Assembly (NCBI GenBank): GCA_017881145.1
Contig: JADGRG010000715.1
Span: 1-14,149 of the forward strand
Direction: 5' to 3'
DNA: 14,149 nt
DNA from: Sandaracinaceae bacterium
GTDB lineage: Bacteria > Myxococcota_A > Polyangia > Polyangiales > JAFGIB01
Part shown: positions 8,099 to 14,149 of the stretch, in pieces
Numbering within the stretch: the stretch's first letter is position 1
Layout of the letters: each line of letters begins with the position of its first letter
Position numbers and translations under genes: made by a program
The notes under the pieces: model-generated
What the model was told of the DNA's origin: nothing
The model's input: only the letters and a program-made list of their open reading frames with translations
The model's database searches: none

Positions 8099-11000
8099 TC
8101 AGGCAGACGAGCCACGCGCCGAGAGCGTATCGTGACTCGCCTCATCGTTGAGTAGACGCGCTGCAGAGTGCTCGAGGCTCTGCGCGAGCTCGAAAGCACC
8201 AGCCAGCGAGGCTAGACGCACGGCCTTGTGGTAGTGCGTGAGAGCCAGCTCGCGATGTGCACGCAGACCCGCCAACCGAGCACGTGCCGCGGCGACCCGC
8301 GCCAGCAAGTAGGTGACCTTGGCATCTTCGGCGCATACCTCCGCACGCTTCAAGGCGGCGTCCGCAGCGACCACATCGCCGTCCTCGACCAACGCCTCTG
8401 CCAGCTCCAGCATCGCTCCTGCGCGCCGCTGACTCTCTGTGCCTGGATCCGAATAGAGGTCCGTGACTGCCTTGAGCGCCGAGATCGCTCCCTTCAGGTT
8501 GCGCTCCTTGCGGCGCAGCTCTGCGAGCGCTAGCTGGACCTCACCCTGGGCGAGTCGAGATTCATCGCGGTAGGCAAGCTCCAGCGCCTGACCGAGCAAG
8601 CGATAGGCTTCGCGCGGACGGTTGCGCTCGGCTACCACCCGCGCCAACGCGATCAGTACCTGAGCGCGCGGTAGCCCAGAGGGTCGCGAGTATTCGTGCG
8701 CCTCGCGCAGCATGCCTTCGGCGCCCGTGATGTCGCCGCGCTTGGCAAGCACGGTCCCCAAGCGCCGGCTCAGACCTGCCATGGCGTCGTCGATGGAAGT
8801 GTCGCCAGACTCCAAGAGCTCGCGGCGCGCCAGCTCGATGCCTCGCTGGTAAGCGAGGACGGCCGTGTCGAGATCACCGCGCGCGGCGGATACATCACCC
8901 AGGCGTTCAAGCAGCACCAGCGCGCTGAGCGTCTCACCGGCGCCATAAGCGTGATGCGCACGGACCTCCAGCGGCGCATGCGTCTCGGCCGCCAGCTCCA
9001 GCGCGCGCAGGTGCAGCGCTTTGCGTGCTTCTGCCGGCGTGGAGGCTTCGACCAGGTCGCGCACGAAGGGATGCACGATCTCGAGGCCCTCTTCAGTCTC
9101 CACCACGAAGCCGCGAGCCAAGAGCAGCGGCAGCCCTGTCATGTCTTCGCTGTCAGCGATGCGCTCGACACTCTTTCGTGCCGCGCTGCGCCCGAGCACT
9201 GCGATGGTTTGCAGAAGGCGCCGCGCATTCATGTTCAAGCGCTGGATACGCTGCGCGACCGCGTCCGCGAGCCGGGCAGGCAGGCTGTGGTTTGCGCCAT
9301 CGACCGTGAGCCCGAGGCTCTGCAGCTGCTCCAGATAGAGTGGGACGAGCAATCGGTCGTCAGGATGTGGCGCGCCATCGGTGGTAAGCGCTTGCCCAGC
9401 ATTGAATGCTTTGGCCTCCTGCATCGAGAAGCCACGCAGCGTGATCAGGGTCGAGCTCTCGGGCAGGGGTACCGGTCGAGCTTTGCCGCTCGCCACCACC
9501 AAGAAGACGGACGAGGCCCCAATGAAGCGCGGCAGCTCGGCCAACACGCGCGGCGAAAGCCCATCGCAGCGGTGCAGATCGTCGACCACGATCACGATCC
9601 GCTTGCCTGCAGCTCGCTCCTGCGCGCTACGGATCGCGAACCCGAGCGCGCTCGCCACGGCGCCGACCTTGGACTCCATGCTCGCGCCCACCACACCGAC
9701 CGGTGAGAGCATCTCGCGCAGTCCCGCCGCCACCAGCGGCTGCGCCTCGGTCTCCTGTTCCGCGATCGCCACGATGCCTTTGTCGTCCGCCGCCAGGAGC
9801 AACTGGCAGAGCGTGCGCACCGGATGGTAGCAAACCGGCGAGCCACTCTCGTGAGGCCCGGCGCCCACCACGATGTCACCTGCTTGATCGGCGTGCTCGG
9901 CGATCTCAGCCAAGAGGCGTGTGCGACCCACTCCGGCCTCGCCCACCACGTTGGCGCAAACCAGCTTGCCAATCGCGCTGGTGCGCAGCGCATCAGCGAG
10001 CTGCAACTCGGCCTGCCGGCCCACCAGCACCGGGTGCTGGTTGCGCGCGATGGTCACCCGCGGAGGCAGCGACATGCGCGCGCTGGGCGTCGGAGCAAGC
10101 TGCAGCGACGCCCCGCACTCCGCGCAGAAACGCTTGTTCATGGGCGAGCGGTGCCCACACGCCAGACACACGACCTCCATGCTGCGCGGCGAAAGCTGCA
10201 GCGAGAGCTGGCGCAGCGCGGTGGCCATTTCGTCAGCGCGCTGATAGCGCTCCGGCGGATGCTTGGCGAGCGCACGCATCACGACCGCCACCAGACCGGC
10301 CGGGATCTCGCGCTCCGGCACGAGCTCGCGAGGATCGGGAACCGGTTCCTGGATGTGCTTGAGCACGACGTTGGTCGGGGTGTCTGCGATGAAGGGCAAG
10401 CGCTCGGTCAAGAGCTCGAAGAGCATCACGCCGACGGAGTAGATGTCGCCGCGTGCATCCACTTCTTCGCCGCGCCCTTGTTCGGGAGACATGTAGTCGG
10501 GCGTTCCGCACACGAGGCCAGGCAGCGTGATGGAGCTCATGCCCTGCAGCTGACCGCTGAGCAGCTTGGCCAGACCGAAGTCGACGACCTTCACCAGATC
10601 ACCGCCGGCCTTCAAGCGTTCGATGATCACGTTCTCTGGTTTCAGATCGCGATGCACCACACCGAGCACGTGCGCTTCGCCGAGCGCATCGAGCACGGCA
10701 CTTACGATGTCGCAGACGCGCCCGAGCGGCAGCGGACCATCCTCACGCGCCAGTCGAGCCAGGTCCTTACCCTGCAGGTACTCCATGACGAGATAGAGAA
10801 TCCCGTCGTCGGTGCGCCCGAAATCGATGATGCTGACGCTGTTGGGGTGGTTGAGGCGGCTGGCGGCACGTGCCTCGGTGTAGAAACGCGCGACGGATTG
10901 CTCGTCGGAGAGCAGATGCGGGTGGATGACCTTGATCGCAACCGTGCGGCCCAGCATCCTTTGCTCGGCTCGATAGACGCGTCCCATGCCGCCCACACCG

Positions 11001-11149
11001 ACGAGCTCGAGCATCACGTACGAACCGCCGATGGTGCGACCGACCAGCGGATCCTTGGCGAGGTCGCTCTCGGGACCGGTCGCGGCCCCGCACGACGGAC
11101 AGAATCGGTCCACCTCAGCGTGGTGGACGCCGCACTGATGACACAGCAT
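8099..11149 (-). CDS. Multidomain Ser/Thr protein kinase with two zinc ribbons, AAA/STAND-like NTPase and helical-repeat C-terminus
   Basis: This 1016-residue cytosolic protein has no membrane segment. An N-terminal zinc ribbon (Cys3, Cys6, Cys17, Cys20) precedes a complete Hanks-type kinase domain (about 44-318). The kinase shows a Gly-rich loop GVGGMG (51-56), Lys73 in VAIK, catalytic Asp168 in HRDLKPEN, Asp190 in DFG, and GTPDYMSPEQ (215-224). A second zinc ribbon follows (Cys328, Cys331, Cys342, Cys345), then an NTPase module beginning 'VLVGRQAEL'. Its Walker A is GEAGVGRT (403-410), with Arg409 where Lys is normal; a Walker B-like 'IVIVVDDLHRCD' lies at 518-529. From about 700 to the C-terminus there are Ala/Leu/Arg-rich helical pairs resembling TPRs. 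This layout resembles PknK-like kinase/AAA fusions common in myxobacteria. ATG 11149 was chosen because the zinc ribbon begins there; the RBS is poor. It is first of a probable operon with the lipoprotein and tsaD. Substrates are unknown. Confidence 0.92.
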   Translation of the reverse strand: MLCHQCGVHHAEVDRFCPSCGAATGPESDLAKDPLVGRTIGGSYVMLELVGVGGMGRVYRAEQRMLGRTVAIKVIHPHLLSDEQSVARFYTEARAASRLNHPNSVSIIDFGRTDDGILYLVMEYLQGKDLARLAREDGPLPLGRVCDIVSAVLDALGEAHVLGVVHRDLKPENVIIERLKAGGDLVKVVDFGLAKLLSGQLQGMSSITLPGLVCGTPDYMSPEQGRGEEVDARGDIYSVGVMLFELLTERLPFIADTPTNVVLKHIQEPVPDPRELVPEREIPAGLVAVVMRALAKHPPERYQRADEMATALRQLSLQLSPRSMEVVCLACGHRSPMNKRFCAECGASLQLAPTPSARMSLPPRVTIARNQHPVLVGRQAELQLADALRTSAIGKLVCANVVGEAGVGRTRLLAEIAEHADQAGDIVVGAGPHESGSPVCYHPVRTLCQLLLAADDKGIVAIAEQETEAQPLVAAGLREMLSPVGVVGASMESKVGAVASALGFAIRSAQERAAGKRIVIVVDDLHRCDGLSPRVLAELPRFIGASSVFLVVASGKARPVPLPESSTLITLRGFSMQEAKAFNAGQALTTDGAPHPDDRLLVPLYLEQLQSLGLTVDGANHSLPARLADAVAQRIQRLNMNARRLLQTIAVLGRSAARKSVERIADSEDMTGLPLLLARGFVVETEEGLEIVHPFVRDLVEASTPAEARKALHLRALELAAETHAPLEVRAHHAYGAGETLSALVLLERLGDVSAARGDLDTAVLAYQRGIELARRELLESGDTSIDDAMAGLSRRLGTVLAKRGDITGAEGMLREAHEYSRPSGLPRAQVLIALARVVAERNRPREAYRLLGQALELAYRDESRLAQGEVQLALAELRRKERNLKGAISALKAVTDLYSDPGTESQRRAGAMLELAEALVEDGDVVAADAALKRAEVCAEDAKVTYLLARVAAARARLAGLRAHRELALTHYHKAVRLASLAGAFELAQSLEHSAARLLNDEASHDTLSARGSSA

Positions 11150-11170
11150 CACAGGCGCCAAGATAGCCCA

Positions 11171-11959
11171 ATGCCGCGGTCGAACACACTGCCGACCGAC
11201 ACTGGCCAGACCGATCCAGCCGCGTTTCCTGGAAAAGGCCGGGGCGCGCTGCTGGCAGGTCTCGGCGCCAGCGCGTGGTCCAGCAGCCTCGGCTGGCCGC
11301 TCCTCACGCTCGGCCGCACCACCCGACCGTGGTCCTTCAGCCTCGCAGCCCTGTTGCCCCTGCTGGCAGGCCTCGCCGTGGACCGCTCGGCAAGAACCGC
11401 CACCGGCCAGTCTACCGCGCGCTGGCTCCTGCTCGCGGCCTACCCGGCAGCGCTCGCTTTTGCGCTGAGCAGCTTCGCGCCAGGGCAGGCCGAGCGCGCG
11501 CACACCGCGCTCAGCATCGCCCTTGCGGCACTGACGCTCGCCGCCTACGCGGCCGTTGCTGCGCTCGCCACGCGCGAGCCAGCGCAAACGCTACCCGCGG
11601 TGCGTGAGCCGCTCCCGAAAACCCCGGCCCCACAACCACAACCTGGGCACACCCTGCGGATCATCAGCAGCGTCGTGATGATCGCCGGAGCGTTCTGCCT
11701 GGCTGTGGTCGCGCCGATGTTTCCGGAGGTCGCCAGCGTGGAAGCCGCTTGGGGGGACACGGCCGCAGCTGGCTCCGTGCTGGCTGCGCTGCTGGCGGGG
11801 GGGCTCGCGGTGTCCGTGGTCGCGCTCTTCCTCGGCTCCGTGCTGCGCGCCGATGCGGCCGAACTTTCCCCCACCGGAGCGGAGCTGCGCGCACGAGTCT
11901 TGCTCATGCTCTTCGTCGCACTCCTGGCTGGCGTCGTCTACTACACGATCACGCCGTAG
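11171..11959 (+). CDS. Hypothetical multi-pass membrane protein
   Basis: No family is recognised. The 262-residue product has a short hydrophilic N-terminus and about six or seven hydrophobic segments: roughly 25-48, 56-70, 85-103, 112-133, 164-184, 200-225 and 242-260. A Pro-rich polar linker (about 135-160, with PAPQPQP) divides it into two halves. It should sit in the inner membrane. ATG 11171 is the best start because the first hydrophobic segment begins soon after, but no good Shine-Dalgarno is visible. An in-frame ATG at 11138 would overlap the start of the divergent kinase gene. The open frame continues far upstream only because it runs antisense to the kinase. Only 21 bp separate it from the kinase start, so the two may share regulatory DNA. 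Alternating hydrophobic/polar pattern makes a chance ORF unlikely, but the gene is less certain than its neighbours. Confidence 0.7.
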   Translation: MPRSNTLPTDTGQTDPAAFPGKGRGALLAGLGASAWSSSLGWPLLTLGRTTRPWSFSLAALLPLLAGLAVDRSARTATGQSTARWLLLAAYPAALAFALSSFAPGQAERAHTALSIALAALTLAAYAAVAALATREPAQTLPAVREPLPKTPAPQPQPGHTLRIISSVVMIAGAFCLAVVAPMFPEVASVEAAWGDTAAAGSVLAALLAGGLAVSVVALFLGSVLRADAAELSPTGAELRARVLLMLFVALLAGVVYYTITP

Positions 11960-11987
11960 TGCTCGGAACGCGTCACTTCTGGTCTTG

Positions 11988-12009
11988 AGGCCGCAGCATG
12001 CGACGGCCT
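11988..12009. terminator. Weak hairpin in the convergent gap, possible bidirectional terminator
   Basis: AGGCCG (11988-11993) and CGGCCT (12004-12009) form a perfect 6-bp stem around a 10-base loop. The hairpin lies 28 bp after the membrane-protein stop and 57 bp from the radical SAM stop, where a terminator for both convergent genes is expected. No T-tract follows on either strand, so intrinsic termination is doubtful. Confidence 0.3.
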
Positions 12010-12066
12010 GCTTGCGCGTACCAAAGCGAAGCGGCCCGAACGCAGCATCGATTGACCTAGCGTGCC

Positions 12067-13938
12067 TCAGCCACCCGAGCCTGCGCAAGCTGGCCCGCCT
12101 TGCGGCAGGACCATGAGTGACGCCGGCATGCTCTGCGCATGCTGGGTGATGACACGCGCCGCTTCGTGGATAGCGGTGGTGTGCTTGGGCAGCACCTGCG
12201 CCAGAAGCTGCTGCATGATCTCGCGTGCGTCGTCGGCGAGCGCGCCGAGCGCTCCGGACTCGAAGCCTCCCTGCAAGCGCAGCACGCGTTGCGAGTTGCG
12301 ACTTCTTCCCTCGCCCGGTGTGCGGTGCTCGGTGCGCAAGAGCCCCGGCTGCTGGAACACACCAGCCGCGCGAGCGCCCAGCGACACCAAATGCAGGAAG
12401 GGCGAAGCGGTTTCTAACGCGCGTTCCTTGAGCGTGAGCTCGCCGGTGTGGCGGATGATGTCGCGACGCAACTCGATGGCTTTCTGTCGCGCCAGCTCGC
12501 TTGGAGCGAACACCGTGGCGGCCGAGATCGCCGCAAGCACACCGCGGACGTCGACGGCGTGGCGCTCTGCACGCTTGCGCAAGAGGGGGTTTTCGTCGTT
12601 GCGCAGGTTCAGGTAGCCGGTCAGCCAGACGCGTCCCAGACGCAGCACGCTCGGGCCCAGTCGCTCGAAGTCCTTGCGGTAGATCTCGCGCTGGATCTCC
12701 TCGACACGTTCAGGCCGCTCGATGTTGGGATGCTTGAAGTGCATCGAGAAGCCGTCCCAACGCCGCAGGTCGGGCTTGTCCTCGAACTTCGCTAGGTAGC
12801 GCTTCTCCTTGATAACCTGCTCGTGGAAGGGCGTGCCTGGAAACGCGAAGTAGATGAGGCACTGCGTCAGGGTGGGCTCGAGCGCCATCAGAGCCTCGAA
12901 CTCCGACCAGATGGTGGCTTCGTCCTGGTAGGGGAAGCCGATGATCATCGAGGTGAGTTGCGAGACACCGACCGACTTGAGGTCACGATAGAGCTCGGCG
13001 ATCGGGCGGCCCTTTTGCTTCGTATAGCCGGACTCGCGACCTTCGAAAGCGTTCCAGATCACGTCGAAGCCCATCTCGGAGATTTCGCGCGCGGTGAACT
13101 GAGAGAGCCCGCGCACGCTGCCAAAGCCCATCAGCGAGAGCGGCTCGCCAGCCTGCCGCACGCAGTCCAAGAACTCGTCGGCGCGCTTCTTATGCAGGAA
13201 GAAATCCTCGTCGATCATGATGAAGCCGTTCATCGCGATCCCGTCGGCCTGGGCCTGGGCGCGTGTCTTGACGAACGCTTCATAGATATCGCGGCCGCTG
13301 TTGGCATAGGGAACGTACTTCTGCTTGAAGAAGTGCGAGGTGCAGCAGAAGTCGCATCCGTTGGTGCAGCCAAGGCCTGCGGTCACATGACCTACCACCG
13401 CACGGCGCTGATAGGAGAGGACCTGCGTCGCGGGGATGGGCGCATGCGGATGCTTGAAGGGAGCATCGAGGGGCTCGCCGAGGAGCTTGCGCATGAAGCC
13501 GATGCCTTCTTCGCGACAGATGTAGTCGCCGTAAGGCTTGAGCACGTCGTCCGGCAGCACCGTCCCGTAGCCGCCCAGAATCACTTTGGCGTTGGGCGCA
13601 TACTTACGGATCAGCGGCACCATCTCGCGCACCTTGTGGAAGGTCGCGACCACGAAATTGATCCCGATGTGCGTGTAGCTCTGGGTCTTGAGCTCTTTGA
13701 TGAGCTCCCGCTGCGACGGGTAGTGCATCGTGACTGCCTCGGCCTCTATGTTCTCGGCCAGGTAGTCGATGGCCCAAACCCGGATCACCTGGCGCAGGCT
13801 GAAGGGTCCTTGGGCGCGGGTGACTTGAGCGTGGAAGAGCTCTGCGCCGACCGAATCGCCCTCGCCGGGGCCACCGAAGGGCCGGCAAACACTGGTGAAA
13901 AGCACGCGCGGCTTGGGTTCCGAAATCTGGGTCGCCAT
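12067..13938 (-). CDS. B12-binding-domain radical SAM protein, function unknown
   Basis: The 623-residue protein begins with a region resembling a cobalamin-binding Rossmann-like domain (about 10-160: 'RVLFTSVCRPFG', 'THIGINFVVATFHKVREMVP', 'AKVILGGYGTVLPDD'). A radical SAM core follows, with the 4Fe-4S motif CTNGCDFC (Cys191, Cys195, Cys198). Further core elements are 'FIMIDEDFFLHKKRADEFL' (239-257), 'WNAFEGRESGYTKQKG' (295-310) and 'SMIIGFPYQDEATI' (330-343). No classical DxHxxG B12 ligand motif is visible, as in many B12 radical SAM enzymes. The class usually performs methylations or ring rearrangements in lipid, cofactor or natural-product synthesis. Residues about 500-623 are an extension I cannot assign; the very end is Pro/Gly/Ala-rich. 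ATG 13938 (MATQISEPKP) was preferred; an in-frame ATG at 14010 would add 24 unconvincing residues. RBS evidence is poor for both. The substrate is not predictable from this context. Confidence 0.87.
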   Translation of the reverse strand: MATQISEPKPRVLFTSVCRPFGGPGEGDSVGAELFHAQVTRAQGPFSLRQVIRVWAIDYLAENIEAEAVTMHYPSQRELIKELKTQSYTHIGINFVVATFHKVREMVPLIRKYAPNAKVILGGYGTVLPDDVLKPYGDYICREEGIGFMRKLLGEPLDAPFKHPHAPIPATQVLSYQRRAVVGHVTAGLGCTNGCDFCCTSHFFKQKYVPYANSGRDIYEAFVKTRAQAQADGIAMNGFIMIDEDFFLHKKRADEFLDCVRQAGEPLSLMGFGSVRGLSQFTAREISEMGFDVIWNAFEGRESGYTKQKGRPIAELYRDLKSVGVSQLTSMIIGFPYQDEATIWSEFEALMALEPTLTQCLIYFAFPGTPFHEQVIKEKRYLAKFEDKPDLRRWDGFSMHFKHPNIERPERVEEIQREIYRKDFERLGPSVLRLGRVWLTGYLNLRNDENPLLRKRAERHAVDVRGVLAAISAATVFAPSELARQKAIELRRDIIRHTGELTLKERALETASPFLHLVSLGARAAGVFQQPGLLRTEHRTPGEGRSRNSQRVLRLQGGFESGALGALADDAREIMQQLLAQVLPKHTTAIHEAARVITQHAQSMPASLMVLPQGGPACAGSGG

Positions 13939-14057
13939 AGGGGCGTAGGCGTACCAGAGGCCCCGGGACGACGATTGACACAGCTCAACCCGGGCCCTTT
14001 CACCCGGCATTCCGGTCTTGAATTACAGCCATCGAGCGAGAAGACTGGTGGGTTATT

Positions 14058-14079
14058 GCGCGCGCTCAACGCAGCGCGC
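14058..14079. repeat. GC-rich inverted repeat upstream of the radical SAM gene
   Basis: GCGCGCT (14060-14066) and AGCGCGC (14073-14079) form a perfect 7-bp stem with a 6-base loop. It lies about 120 bp upstream of the radical SAM start in non-coding sequence. No T-tract follows on the plus strand; on the minus strand AATAACC follows. It could be a terminator of an off-window gene or part of a regulatory region, and the alternating GC content makes chance formation easier. Confidence 0.35.
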
Positions 14080-14093
14080 CATACACACCCAGC

Positions 14094-14109
14094 GCACACG
14101 ATCGTGTGC
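14094..14109. promoter_or_regulatory. 16-bp perfect palindrome, possible operator
   Basis: GCACACGATCGTGTGC is identical to its reverse complement over all 16 bases. It has no loop, so it suits a dimeric DNA-binding protein better than an RNA hairpin. It lies about 155 bp upstream of the radical SAM start. A second dyad, GACTG-G-CAGTC (14113-14123), begins four bases later. The function is inferred from symmetry and position only. Confidence 0.4.
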
Positions 14110-14149
14110 TCGGACTGGCAGTCGGCACAGCATCACGCGCGCGCTCAAA

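Larger units (their letters stand above)
13939..14149. other. Non-coding region upstream of the radical SAM gene
   Basis: No convincing gene is seen in these 211 bp. On the minus strand a TGTAAT hexamer just upstream of the ATG at 14010 resembles a -10 box but has no matching -35. The right part holds the palindrome and dyads plus a 12-bp direct repeat, GCGCGCGCTCAA, at 14058-14069 and 14137-14148. The region probably carries the radical SAM promoter and perhaps that of a gene beyond the right edge. Confidence 0.45.

Noticed and set aside
9824..11170. Plus-strand open frame extending upstream of the membrane protein across the kinase gene
   Set aside because: This part is antisense to kinase and NTPase motifs that are clearly coding. 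Only the part after ATG 11171 has membrane-protein character.
11591..12088. Minus-strand ORF opposite the membrane protein
   Set aside because: The translation is Arg/His/Gly-rich without any hydrophobic or domain pattern, whereas the plus strand gives regular membrane segments.
13975..14003. Perfect TTGACA hexamer on the plus strand near the radical SAM start
   Set aside because: The hexamer 17 bases downstream (TTTCAC) matches the -10 consensus poorly, and no plus-strand gene follows within the window.
13939..14010. Longer radical SAM start at ATG 14010
   Set aside because: The extra 24 residues do not look like the start of a B12-binding domain; ATG 13938 gives a typical N-terminus. It is kept as an alternative.

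Overview
The window is GC-rich, with tightly packed genes and many long but meaningless ORFs opposite the real ones. It looks like chromosomal DNA of a myxobacterium-type organism (Myxococcota or a similar large-genome deltaproteobacterial lineage). That assignment is inferred from two things: a Hanks-type Ser/Thr kinase fused to zinc ribbons, an NTPase module and helical repeats, and a lineage-restricted lipoprotein encoded next to it. No rRNA, tRNA, CRISPR array, insertion sequence or phage gene was seen.

Layout, left to right. Positions 1-432 (+) hold the C-terminal end of a PLP-dependent class I/II aminotransferase cut by the window edge. Positions 600-4907 (+) are a two-gene RND efflux operon: a periplasmic adaptor (600-1736) followed, with a Shine-Dalgarno built on the adaptor stop codon, by an AcrB-type inner-membrane pump (1746-4907). 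No outer-membrane TolC-type channel is present. A convergent minus-strand block follows after only 13 bp.

The minus-strand block is transcribed right to left. It contains a 1016-residue zinc ribbon/Ser-Thr kinase/zinc ribbon/NTPase/helical-repeat protein (11149-8099), a small lipoprotein (8088-7468), the tRNA t6A enzyme TsaD (7471-6392) and cystathionine beta-synthase (6321-4921). The first three are linked by a 10-bp gap and a 4-bp GTGA overlap, so they are very probably cotranscribed. Cystathionine beta-synthase sits 70 bp downstream with a candidate promoter and a strong RBS of its own.

Divergent from the kinase, with only 21 bp between the start codons, is a hypothetical multi-pass membrane protein (11171-11959, +). 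It converges on a B12-binding-domain radical SAM protein (13938-12067, -). Upstream of the radical SAM gene the last ~210 bp have no gene I can support, but contain a 16-bp perfect palindrome, two further dyads and a 12-bp direct repeat, which may be a regulatory region.

Most of the content is recognisable. The least-described parts are the kinase-NTPase fusion with an altered Walker A motif, its coupling to a lipoprotein and tsaD, the divergent membrane protein, and the radical SAM enzyme with its uncharacterised C-terminal extension. I see no clear evidence of a wholly new multi-gene system.
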